Origin: Candidatus Krumholzibacteriota bacterium
Lineage (GTDB): Bacteria > Krumholzibacteriota > Krumholzibacteriia > Krumholzibacteriales > Krumholzibacteriaceae
DNA length: 10,980 nt
NCBI GenBank assembly: GCA_030672805.1
Contig: DAOVFR010000059.1
Span: forward strand, 1-10,980
Direction of reading: 5' to 3'
Part shown: one piece after another, positions 1-6,856 of the stretch
Position numbering within the stretch: position 1 is the stretch's first letter
How the letters are laid out: each line of letters begins with the position of its first letter
Program-made: the position numbers and the translations under genes
The notes under the pieces: model-generated
The model's input: the letters and a program-made list of their open reading frames with translations, nothing else
What the model was told of the DNA's origin: nothing
The model's database searches: none

Positions 1-1
1 C

Positions 2-445
2 AGGGTCCACCGCGGTTTTCTCGAGGCGGTCTGCTACCGTCTTGCGGAGAGGGTGGGTGGGAGGCTCCGCACCGAGCGTTCGCTGGCGGGAGGGGTGCGC
101 CTCGAGGTGCGCTTCGCGGATGGCATGGAGGTCCGCGGCCGCGACGTTCTCCCCGCCCCCGCCTCCGACGACCTGCTTCTCTTCGAGGCTGCGATGAGGG
201 TGTTTGCGCGTCTCTTCTCGCGGCGCGTGAGGGTCCGGCGGCTGGTGCTTGCCGCGTGGCGGGTCGAGCCGGAGCCGTTCCAGCTCGAACTGTTCCGGTC
301 CGGGGACGCCGCGGGGAAGGATCGGATACGGAAACTCCGGGACGCTCTCGATACGCTGCGGTCACGGTTTCCCGAAGGGGTCGCTCCCGTTTTCGGGAGG
401 GCGCTTCATACCGCCGGCACCGGGAGAGCAGGAACCGGTGTCTGA
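2..445 (+). CDS. dinB: Y-family DNA polymerase, DinB/Pol IV type (C-terminal part only)
   Basis: The reading frame is open from the window's left edge, so only the last 147 residues are visible. They match the little-finger domain and tail of DinB-type translesion polymerases, which copy across damaged template bases with low fidelity. Seen: a basic helix-rich start (LAERVGGRLRTERSL), then beta-strand segments such as VRLEVRFADG and VRVRRLVLAAWRV, then the pentapeptide QLELF at visible residues 94-98. That pentapeptide fits the beta-clamp binding consensus (QLxLF). The end (RKLRDALDTLRSRFPEG) is the usual Pol IV tail, which argues against ImuB, whose C-terminus differs. The palm with its catalytic acidic residues is outside the window, so activity cannot be judged. 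The stop codon overlaps the start of the DnaE gene by 8 bases, implying one transcript and coupled translation. A GTG at 53 is only an internal codon. Confidence 0.87.
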   Translation, partial: RVHRGFLEAVCYRLAERVGGRLRTERSLAGGVRLEVRFADGMEVRGRDVLPAPASDDLLLFEAAMRVFARLFSRRVRVRRLVLAAWRVEPEPFQLELFRSGDAAGKDRIRKLRDALDTLRSRFPEGVAPVFGRALHTAGTGRAGTGV

Positions 446-3400
446 TAGACCTGTGAGCTTCGTTCACCTTTCCGTGCACTCGAACTTCTCGATGCTCGCA
501 GGCACCCGGTCGGTGGAGGGCCTCGTCGCGAGGGCCGCCGCCTGTGGGATGACGGCGCTGGCGCTTACCGATACCGACGGCCTCTATGCCGTTGTTCCGT
601 TCCAGCGGGCCTGCGAGGAAGCGGGTATCAGGCCGATATACGGCGCCGAACTGACCGGGCCGTGGGGGGAGCGCACGGCGAAGCCGCAAAAGGGGGCGCC
701 CGGGAAGGCTGGAAGCGGCGATACTGCGCGCGCGGTGCTCCTCGCGCGGAACGGCGCCGGCTACCGGGAGCTCTCGAGGCTCGTAACGGCACGGCACCTC
801 GAGCGGGACTTCTCGCTATGCGACGCGCTCGCCGGGATATCGGACGATCTGTACGTGCTGACCGGCGACGGGCGGGTTCTGCGGCTCCTGCGCGGGAGAC
901 CGAACGTGCGTGCGGCGCTTCCCGTCGCTTTGGGGAGGGAGTGGGACCGGGGGCGCTGGCGCCTCGGGCGCCTCGCCGCGGAGCTCGGGCTTCACACGGT
1001 CGCCGCGGGCGCCGTTTTCTTTCTTGACCCCGGCGAGGTGTTCGTGCAGCGGGTTCTCACCGCGGTACGCACCCGCACCACCGTCGGAACGCTGCCGCCG
1101 GGCGAGGCCGCACCGCCGGAGGCTTTCTTCCACACGCCGCACGCGGTGGAGCGGGTTTTTCGCGGCGACAGCGCGCCGTTCGAGGAGGCACGCCGTGTAG
1201 CGGGCGACTGCCGGGTGGAGCTTGACCTTCGTACGAAGAAACTGCCGCGGTTTCCCGTTCCGCCGGGCGAGACCGCTGCCACGATGCTCCGGAAGCTCGC
1301 GGCGAGGGGACTCGCCGAGCGGTTGGGCGGGGGAAGGAGCCGCAACGGCAGCGGCGGATGCCCCTCCGGCGTGGATGCGGCCGAGTGGCGGCGGGCGGGG
1401 GAGACCCTCGACTATGAACTTTCGGTGGTCCGGCAGAAGGGGCTTGCCGATTATTTTCTTATATGCTGGGACATCGTACGATTCGCGCGCAGCCGCGGGA
1501 TGCGCTCGCTCGGGCGGGGGTCCGCGGGAAACAGCCTTCTCTCGTACGCCCTCGGCATCACGCACGTGAATCCGCTCTGGCACAACCTCTTCTTCGAGCG
1601 TTTCCTCAATCCCGAGCGCGAGCAGCTGCCCGACTTCGACATCGACTTCGCGACCGACGACCGCGAGGAAGTGCTGCAGTACATCTTCAGACGCTACGGC
1701 GAGGAAAGGGTCGCGATGATCGGCGCCTGTTCGACCTTCCGGGCGCGGTCGGCGCTCCGCGAGACGGCCAGGGCGCTCGGTATCCCCGGGGGCGAGGTCG
1801 GCCCGTTCATCGAGCGGATTCCCTTCTACGCGTCGGTGGATCATCTCGCCGAGGCCTGCGCCGTCTCTCCCGCCGCCGCCGGCATCCCGTTCGACCGCGA
1901 GCCGCTTAAATCCCTCATGCCGCTCGCCGTGCGGATCGGCGGCTTCCCGCGCCACATGACGACGCACCCGTGCGGGCTTGTGATAGCGCCTGAGCCGATC
2001 ACTCATTTCATGCCGCTACAGCGGGGGGAGAAGGGGTACGCGATCACTCAGTGGTCGATGTACGAGGTCGAGGAGGCGGGACTCGTCAAGATCGACATCA
2101 TCGGACAGAAGGGACTCGCCGTGATAGAGGAGGCGGCGGCGATGGCCGGGGAGAACGAGGGACGTCCCCTTCACCCCGAGCGGATCGACTACCTCGCCGA
2201 CGCCGGCGCGAAGCGGATGCTCCGCGAGGGACGCACGGAAGGGTGCTTCTACATCGAATCGCCGGGGATGATCCAGTTGATCCGCCAGGCGAAGTGTGAC
2301 GATTTCGAGGTGCTGACCGCGCTGTCGTCGATCATACGGCCGGGCGTGTCGAGTTACGGGGGCAAGCAGCTCTACCTCCTCAGGCACCTCGGTCTCGAGC
2401 CGGCCGGGGAGATGTATCCGGCTGTCGCCGACGTGCTGCATGATACGCACGGCTGTCTCATATACCAGGAGCAGGTGATACGGATCGCCGTCGCGGTGGT
2501 CGGCATGAGTTGCGCCGAGGCGGACGGCCTGCGGCGCTGCATGTCGTACAAGAACCGCGACGCCGAGACGTTCGAGTCATACCGGGCTTCCTTCATGCGG
2601 GGGGCACTGGAGCGGGGCGTCCCGGCGGAGACGGCCGGGGAGATTTTCAGGCAGATCTCCTCATTTGCCGGCTACGCTTTCTGCAAGGCGCATTCTGCCT
2701 CGTTCGCCCTCGAGTCGTTCGAGAGTGTTTACTGGAAGGCCCACTACCCGGCCGAGTTCATGGCGGCCGTGCTGTCGAACGGGGGCGGTTACTACTCGCA
2801 GGAGGAGTATCTCGAGGAGGCGAGGCGGATGGGGCTCGAGATAATGCCCCCCTGCGTGAACCGGAGCGGCTTCCGCCACCGGGGACGGGGGAAGCGGCTG
2901 CGCATCGGTCTCATGCAGGTCAAGGGGCTTACCGCAGGCACGGCGGAGCGGATCGTCGCGGAGCGCCCTTTTCGGTCGCTCGGCGACTTTCTCGAGCGCG
3001 TGCCGGCGGCGCGTGACGAGGTCGAGACGCTGATCCGCTGCGGCGCGATGCGGTCGTTCGGGCGCACGCGTCCGGAGCTCTTATGGGAAATGCATATTCT
3101 ATGGTCCGAAGTGCGGCGCGGCTCGGGCGCCGCGCGGCCCCGTGGGACAGCCTCCGGCGCCGGGACACTCCTCGGGCGGATCCCCCGCGTGCCGGAGTAC
3201 GGCATTGCCCGCAGCATCGCGCTCGAGATGGAGCTGCTCGGCCTCGCTGTCAGCGCCCACCCGCTCGCGATGTTCGAGCGCGAGATCGCTGCGGCCGCCC
3301 GCGGGCGGAGACTGACGCGTTCCGTCGATCTTCCGAACCGTGTCGGCAGCGACGTCGAGCTTGCAGGCTGGAAGGTCACTACGAAGGCGGCGCGGACGAT

Positions 3401-3653
3401 GGACAGGGGCGAGGAGATGATCTTCGTGACCTTCTCCGACAGTTGGGGGCGGTACGAGGCGACCTTTTTCCCGCGTGTCTACCGGCGCGCGGCGCGCGAG
3501 CTCTTCCGCGCCGGAGGCCCGTTTCTCGTGAGGGGACGCGTCGAGAGCGAGCTCGGCGTCGAGAATCTCGTCGCTTCCGGCGTGCAGCTTATCAACGGTG
3601 GAGAGAGCGGCGCCGTGCGAGGCGTCCGCGCCGTCACCCCGGTATGCCGTTGA
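438..3653 (+). CDS. dnaE: DnaE-type DNA polymerase III alpha subunit, probably error-prone accessory polymerase
   Basis: Family C DNA polymerase of 1071 residues, cytoplasmic, copying DNA. The PHP domain is at about 7-290. The palm carries GRGSAGNSL and then PDFDIDF with D401 and D403, the same spacing as the E. coli catalytic pair; the third catalytic aspartate is D553 in KIDIIG. Fingers follow (SPGMIQLIRQ, RPGVSSYGG, YQEQVIRIA, AGYAFCKAHSASFA), then a helix-hairpin-helix region (MQVKGLTAGTAERI) and an OB fold from about 973 to near the end. No tau-binding tail follows the OB fold, so the protein is shorter than replicative E. coli DnaE (1160). The PHP metal motifs are eroded (S12 and T46 stand where His is expected), so proofreading by this domain is unlikely. 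I chose GTG 438 because the PHP domain begins at once and AGGA lies 4 bases upstream; the frame is open back to 249, but that stretch is dinB in another frame. Pairing with dinB supports a damage-tolerance role. Whether it belongs to DnaE2/ImuC proper or to a DnaE paralogue needs a tree. Confidence 0.93.
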   Translation: MSDRPVSFVHLSVHSNFSMLAGTRSVEGLVARAAACGMTALALTDTDGLYAVVPFQRACEEAGIRPIYGAELTGPWGERTAKPQKGAPGKAGSGDTARAVLLARNGAGYRELSRLVTARHLERDFSLCDALAGISDDLYVLTGDGRVLRLLRGRPNVRAALPVALGREWDRGRWRLGRLAAELGLHTVAAGAVFFLDPGEVFVQRVLTAVRTRTTVGTLPPGEAAPPEAFFHTPHAVERVFRGDSAPFEEARRVAGDCRVELDLRTKKLPRFPVPPGETAATMLRKLAARGLAERLGGGRSRNGSGGCPSGVDAAEWRRAGETLDYELSVVRQKGLADYFLICWDIVRFARSRGMRSLGRGSAGNSLLSYALGITHVNPLWHNLFFERFLNPEREQLPDFDIDFATDDREEVLQYIFRRYGEERVAMIGACSTFRARSALRETARALGIPGGEVGPFIERIPFYASVDHLAEACAVSPAAAGIPFDREPLKSLMPLAVRIGGFPRHMTTHPCGLVIAPEPITHFMPLQRGEKGYAITQWSMYEVEEAGLVKIDIIGQKGLAVIEEAAAMAGENEGRPLHPERIDYLADAGAKRMLREGRTEGCFYIESPGMIQLIRQAKCDDFEVLTALSSIIRPGVSSYGGKQLYLLRHLGLEPAGEMYPAVADVLHDTHGCLIYQEQVIRIAVAVVGMSCAEADGLRRCMSYKNRDAETFESYRASFMRGALERGVPAETAGEIFRQISSFAGYAFCKAHSASFALESFESVYWKAHYPAEFMAAVLSNGGGYYSQEEYLEEARRMGLEIMPPCVNRSGFRHRGRGKRLRIGLMQVKGLTAGTAERIVAERPFRSLGDFLERVPAARDEVETLIRCGAMRSFGRTRPELLWEMHILWSEVRRGSGAARPRGTASGAGTLLGRIPRVPEYGIARSIALEMELLGLAVSAHPLAMFEREIAAAARGRRLTRSVDLPNRVGSDVELAGWKVTTKAARTMDRGEEMIFVTFSDSWGRYEATFFPRVYRRAARELFRAGGPFLVRGRVESELGVENLVASGVQLINGGESGAVRGVRAVTPVCR

Positions 3654-3699
3654 AATCTCCGCGCAACGGGCGGTAACACGCCGGCGTCGATGTAAATAT

Positions 3700-3760
3700 T
3701 TCTTGATTCAAGCAGTCGTGGTTTGCTACATATATATTGATTTTTATGGAATATCTTAAT
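3700..3760 (+). promoter_or_regulatory. AT-rich probable promoter region for nfnAB
   Basis: The 200-base gap between dnaE and nfnA changes abruptly from GC-rich to AT-rich here. The best weak pairing I find is TTGCTA at 3723-3728 with TATGGA at 3745-3750, spaced 16; TATATT at 3733-3738 fits a -10 box but has no good -35 partner. I therefore support a promoter region rather than exact boxes. No convincing rho-independent terminator for dnaE is visible upstream; the only stem is a 4-base GGCG/CGCC without a T tract. Confidence 0.35.
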
Positions 3761-3824
3761 CAGAGGGGGCGGGCCGGCCTGTTCCCTACGGCGCCTCGAT
3801 CCCGGGGCTCTGGCATGTTACTCA

Positions 3825-3844
3825 TTAAAGTTATATAACTTAAA
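3825..3844. promoter_or_regulatory. AT palindrome just upstream of nfnA (candidate operator)
   Basis: AAGTTATATAACTT at 3828-3841 is a perfect 14-base palindrome; with one A/A mismatch on each flank it extends to TT...AA, giving 18 of 20 symmetric bases. It abuts the Shine-Dalgarno AAGGA at 3844-3848 and sits 9 to 12 bases before the nfnA start. It could bind a dimeric regulator or hide the ribosome site in a weak hairpin. It also contains TATAAC (3834-3839), a 5-of-6 match to a -10 box with CTGGCA 18 bases upstream, but a transcript from there would begin within the ribosome site, so I do not favour that reading. AT-only palindromes can arise by chance. Confidence 0.3.
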
Positions 3845-3853
3845 AGGATTTGA

Positions 3854-4693
3854 GTGATCGGTATGAGCAAGATTCTCGAGAAAGAGTTCATCACACCCGA
3901 GGTCTTTCGAATGAAGATCGATGCCCCTGATATAGCACGGAAGAGAAAGGCGGGCCAGTTCATTATCCTGAGGACATGCGACGAGGGCGAACGGATACCT
4001 CTGACGATAGCCGATGCAGACGCTGACGAGGGGTGGCTGGAACTCGTCGTCCAGGTCGTCGGCAAGACGACGAAGTTTTTCTCACGGCTCGAGGTCGGCG
4101 ATTCGATATGCGATCTCGTCGGACCGCTCGGACGTCCGACCCATATCGAACGGTACGGTAACGTCGTCGTTATCGGCGGCGGGATCGGCATTGCTCCGTC
4201 GCATCCGATCGCCGGGGCGATGAAGGCGGCCGGCAACAAGGTTATCTCGATACTCGGCGGCCGGACGAAGGACCTCGTGATCATGGAAGACAAGATGAAG
4301 GCTGCGAGCGACCAGATCGTCATCACCACCGATGACGGATCATACGGGATGAAGGGCCTCGTCACGGACGCCCTCCAGAAACTCATCGACAACGGGGTAA
4401 ACGTGGATCTAGTCGTTGCGATCGGCCCGCCGATCATGATGAAGTTCGTGAGCCTTCTGACCAAGAAATACGAGATCCCGACGCTGGTAAGTCTCAACAC
4501 GATCATGGTGGACGGCACGGGCATGTGCGGCGCCTGCCGGGTCACGGTCGGAGGCGAAACGAAGTTCGTCTGCGTCGATGGCCCCGAGTTCGACGGCCAC
4601 AAGGTTGATTTCGACGAGATGATGATGCGGCAGCGGATGTACGTGGAGCAAGAAAAGGAATCGATGGAACGGCATTGTCCGCATAATCACTGA
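3854..4693 (+). CDS. nfnA: NfnA, small subunit of NADH-dependent ferredoxin:NADP+ oxidoreductase
   Basis: A 279-residue FAD/NAD-binding reductase of the ferredoxin-NADP reductase superfamily. With NfnB it forms the cytoplasmic electron-bifurcating transhydrogenase that couples NADPH oxidation with reduction of both NAD+ and ferredoxin, or the reverse; the small subunit handles NAD(H). Seen: FAD site RIPLT at 47-51, dinucleotide motif VVVIGGGIGIAP at 104-115, GPPIMMKF at 191-198, and the cluster-binding stretch MVDGTGMCGACRV. Asp220, Cys225, Cys228 and Cys240 match the unusual Asp plus three Cys ligation of the [2Fe-2S] cluster in this family. I chose GTG 3854 because AAGGA lies 5 bases upstream; ATG 3863 is a reasonable alternative and loses only three residues. 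The gene order small then large is usual. Related annotations are 'sulfide dehydrogenase SudB' and 'dihydroorotate dehydrogenase electron transfer subunit'; the NfnB partner settles the choice. Confidence 0.92.
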   Translation: MIGMSKILEKEFITPEVFRMKIDAPDIARKRKAGQFIILRTCDEGERIPLTIADADADEGWLELVVQVVGKTTKFFSRLEVGDSICDLVGPLGRPTHIERYGNVVVIGGGIGIAPSHPIAGAMKAAGNKVISILGGRTKDLVIMEDKMKAASDQIVITTDDGSYGMKGLVTDALQKLIDNGVNVDLVVAIGPPIMMKFVSLLTKKYEIPTLVSLNTIMVDGTGMCGACRVTVGGETKFVCVDGPEFDGHKVDFDEMMMRQRMYVEQEKESMERHCPHNH

Positions 4694-4726
4694 AGGAGGG
4701 AACGGTCCTGCAGGGACGTGTAGATT
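4693..4726 (+). promoter_or_regulatory. Ribosome binding region of nfnB with a hairpin in the spacer
   Basis: A near-ideal Shine-Dalgarno AAGGAGGG (4693-4700) overlaps the nfnA stop codon but lies 26 bases before the nfnB ATG, too far in linear distance. No upstream in-frame start exists, since TAG at 4721-4723 closes the frame. Between them, AC(G)GTCC at 4702-4708 can pair with GGACGT at 4714-4719, with one bulged G and a 5-base loop. Folding removes 18 bases and leaves 8 bases of effective spacing. The weaker AGGGA at 4712-4716, 10 bases from the ATG, is a conventional alternative and lies within the 3' arm. Confidence 0.45.
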
Positions 4727-6169
4727 ATGGAAGAAGAAAAGAAACTCACACCCAGGGAAAGACTGAAGATTCCTCCGCAGCCGATGCCGGAGCAGGATCC
4801 GAAAGAGCGTATCGGCAATGTCGATGAGGTGCCGTACGGGTACGATGAGGAACTTGCCAGAACCGAAGCGATGCGGTGTCTCCAGTGCAAGAACGCGCCA
4901 TGCATCGCGGCATGTCCCGTCGAGATCGATATCCCGGCATTCATCAAGTTCATCGTCGACGGCAAGTACCGTGAAGCAATCAACAAGATCAAGGAGACAA
5001 ACATACTTCCCGCCGTCTGTGGCCGTGTCTGCCCGCAGGAGGAGCAGTGCCAGAGAACCTGTATCGTGGGCAAGAGCCGCAAGTCGATAGACGAGGCCGT
5101 TCAGATCGGCAAGCTCGAGCGTTTTGCCGCCGACTGGGAGATGAAACAGGGCGAGGCCGAGGTGCCGGATGTGAAACCGCCGACGGGCAAGAGGGTGGCC
5201 ATCGTCGGCTCGGGCCCCGCCGGCCTCACCGTGGCGGCCGACGTGCGGCGCGAGGGGCACGAGGTGACAATGTTCGAGGCCCTGCACAAGCCGGGCGGTG
5301 TGCTGATCTATGGGATTCCGGAATTCCGGCTGCCGAAGCGGATCGTGATGCGCGAGGTCGAGAACCTCGAAAGGATGGGCGTCAAGCTCGAGAGGAACAA
5401 GGTGATCGGCAAGCTCTACACGATCGATGAGCTTCTCGAAGATGAAGGGTACGATGCGGTGTTCGTCGGGACCGGCGCGGGACTCCCGCTCTTCATGCGT
5501 ATCCCGGGAGAGAACCTGAACGGCGTCTACTCGGCGAACGAGTACCTCACGCGGGCAAACCTGATGCAGGCATACTCGTTTCCCGAGACCGACACGCCGA
5601 TAGCGCTTGTGAAGAACGTAGCCGTGTTCGGCGGCGGAAACGTCGCGATGGACTCGGCCCGCACCGCGCTCAGGCTCGGCGCGGAGAACGTCTACCTGGT
5701 ATACCGGCGCTCACGCATCGAGATGCCGGCAAGGATCGAGGAGGTCCACCACGCCGAGGAGGAGGGTGTCCAGCTCTGCCTTCTTCAGAACCCGACCAGG
5801 ATCATAGGGGACAAAAACGGGTGGGTGAATGCGGTCGAGTGCATCAAGATGGAGCTCGGCGAGCCAGATGCGTCCGGCAGGAGGAGGCCGGTGCCGATCA
5901 AGGACAGTGAATTCACAATCGACGTGGATGCGTGCATTGTCGCGATCGGAAACGCTTCCAACCCGCTCGTGCCGGATACGACGCCAGATCTCGAGACGAA
6001 CAGGTGGGGCAACATCATCGCCGACGATGAGACGATGAAGACGAACAAGAGGGGCGTCTTTGCAGGCGGCGATATCGTGCTCGGCGCGGCGACCGTGATT
6101 CTCGCGATGGGCCAGGGACGGACGGCGGCGGCCGCCATCAACGAATACCTGAAAACAGACGAATGGTGA
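4727..6169 (+). CDS. nfnB: NfnB/GltA-type large subunit of NADH-dependent ferredoxin:NADP+ oxidoreductase
   Basis: A 480-residue protein of the glutamate-synthase small-chain (GltD-like) family, here the large NfnAB subunit that carries the bifurcating FAD, the NADPH site and two [4Fe-4S] clusters passing electrons to ferredoxin. Seen in order: cysteines 51, 54, 59, 63 (CLQC, APCIAACP) and 98, 102, 108, 112 (VCGRVCP, QCQRTC), an FAD dinucleotide motif GSGPAG at 161-166, an NADPH motif GGGNVAMDSAR at 302-312, and the C-terminal FAD segment AGGDIVLGAATV with GQGRTAA. Length is typical. Alone, such a protein is often called 'NADPH-dependent glutamate synthase', but there is no glutamate synthase large chain here and nfnA lies 33 bases upstream. 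No terminator fits in the 5 bases before the convergent gene, so transcripts of the two strands probably overlap. Confidence 0.93.
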   Translation: MEEEKKLTPRERLKIPPQPMPEQDPKERIGNVDEVPYGYDEELARTEAMRCLQCKNAPCIAACPVEIDIPAFIKFIVDGKYREAINKIKETNILPAVCGRVCPQEEQCQRTCIVGKSRKSIDEAVQIGKLERFAADWEMKQGEAEVPDVKPPTGKRVAIVGSGPAGLTVAADVRREGHEVTMFEALHKPGGVLIYGIPEFRLPKRIVMREVENLERMGVKLERNKVIGKLYTIDELLEDEGYDAVFVGTGAGLPLFMRIPGENLNGVYSANEYLTRANLMQAYSFPETDTPIALVKNVAVFGGGNVAMDSARTALRLGAENVYLVYRRSRIEMPARIEEVHHAEEEGVQLCLLQNPTRIIGDKNGWVNAVECIKMELGEPDASGRRRPVPIKDSEFTIDVDACIVAIGNASNPLVPDTTPDLETNRWGNIIADDETMKTNKRGVFAGGDIVLGAATVILAMGQGRTAAAAINEYLKTDEW

Positions 6170-6174
6170 TATGA

Positions 6175-6540
6175 TCAGCAGGTCAGGTGCAGGGCGGCGA
6201 CGACCGTCCTGTCCTTCGCGGACGCGAAGTTGTTGTAGATCTGCCATGCTTCGGGGGTGGGACGCGCGATGAGCGTTACGCCCCGCTCGCTACAGAGATT
6301 TTCCACTTCCTGTGCGACGGCCAGGACCCCGTTGTGCCCCGTCCCGATCACGAGGACGTCGGGGTCGTGCTCGAGGATGGGAATGACATCCTCCTCCTGC
6401 AGGTAGTGACCCGTTTTCCGCCACCAGTCCGTGATCCTGTCCGGATATATGATCACATCCGAGGTGTACGTTTCGTCATCGATCCTGATCGAACCGAAGG
6501 AGTATCCGTGGATCCGGGGCGGTTCATGTCCGTCGTTCAT
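6175..6540 (-). CDS. Mth938-domain protein (DUF498/AAMDC-like), function unknown
   Basis: A complete 121-residue cytoplasmic protein of the Mth938-like family, which includes human AAMDC and the complex I assembly factor NDUFAF3. The biochemical role of the small bacterial members is not established. Seen: IHGYSFGSIRID and DETYTSDVIIYPDRI near the N-terminus, WWRKTGH, the conserved glycine-rich segment VLVIGTGHNGVL in the middle, and RTVVAALHLTC at the end, all in family order. No signal peptide, membrane segment or cysteine cluster is present. The start has AAGGGAG only 2 bases upstream, which is tight, but the family's N-terminus begins right after it. It converges on nfnB with a 5-base gap and is divergent from hypF, so it is probably a single-gene unit with its own promoter. 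Confidence 0.88.
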   Translation of the reverse strand: MNDGHEPPRIHGYSFGSIRIDDETYTSDVIIYPDRITDWWRKTGHYLQEEDVIPILEHDPDVLVIGTGHNGVLAVAQEVENLCSERGVTLIARPTPEAWQIYNNFASAKDRTVVAALHLTC

Positions 6541-6584
6541 AGCTCCCTTATGTTCCTTACACCATCTATCTGCCCCGATTCACG

Positions 6585-6613
6585 AGTGTAGGCGCTGCTT
6601 CAAACGCATTCAA
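6585..6613 (-). promoter_or_regulatory. Candidate sigma-70 promoter for the Mth938-domain gene
   Basis: Read on the minus strand, TTGAAT (6608-6613) and TACACT (6585-6590) are separated by exactly 17 bases; each matches its consensus hexamer at 4 of 6 positions. A start around 6578 would give an untranslated leader of roughly 38 bases. The region is less GC-rich than its surroundings. Based on pattern only. Confidence 0.4.
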
Positions 6614-6621
6614 GCAAAAAC

Positions 6622-6735
6622 GGCCCGTGCACTGGCTGGTGCGTCAGGCCCGTGCGCCGGCTGGTGCGGCAGGCCCGTCCGGCAGGTCCGTGCACCGGGC
6701 CCATGTGCTGGCTGGTGCGTCAGGCCGCTTTCGTG
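6622..6735. repeat. Degenerate 25-base tandem repeat (minisatellite-like)
   Basis: Three full 25-base units at 6622-6646, 6647-6671 and 6698-6722 share the pattern GGCCCGTGCnC(T/C)GGCTGGTGCG(T/G)CA. Two shortened 13-base units (6672-6684 GGCCCGTCCGGCA and 6685-6697 GGTCCGTGCACCG) sit between the second and third, and a decayed start of another follows from 6723. The unit length is not a multiple of three, so the overlapping open frames are not a repeat protein. In unit 1 GCAC/GTGC could form a small hairpin, but units 2 and 5 do not keep it cleanly, so structure seems incidental. It fills the space between the divergent promoters of the Mth938 gene and hypF. The rest of 6541-6856 shows only the promoter candidate on the minus strand; no clear hypF promoter was found. 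Confidence 0.75.
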
Positions 6736-6856
6736 ATCCGGCCGGCGGCGTGGAGCCGGAGTGCCGGTCATGCCGCTTGCGCGCGGTTTTCCTTTTCACT
6801 GGCAAAGGATGCAGATCGCCGCTATCCTATGGACGTTTCGTTACGGGACGCAAAGT

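Noticed and set aside
249..437. N-terminal extension of the DnaE frame back to 249
   Set aside because: This stretch codes for the conserved Pol IV tail in another frame, and its DnaE-frame translation is low complexity. The PHP domain begins right after GTG 438.
816..2006. Minus-strand open frame of 396 codons opposite dnaE
   Set aside because: It shadows the PHP and palm region of dnaE, has skewed Arg/Pro/His-rich composition and no motif.
3663..3692. Rho-independent terminator after dnaE
   Set aside because: Only a 4-base GGCG/CGCC stem is available and no T tract follows.
3811..3826. TGGCATG upstream of nfnA as a sigma-54 -24 element
   Set aside because: No GC dinucleotide occurs at the required distance.
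6800..6813. TGGCAAAGGATGCA as a sigma-54 promoter for hypF
   Set aside because: Only 8 bases separate GG and GC; sigma-54 promoters need 10.
6761..6856. hypF starting at GTG 6761 or ATG 6809
   Set aside because: The extra residues match nothing in HypF, AAAGG touches the 6809 ATG with no spacing, and ATG 6857 gives the normal family length.
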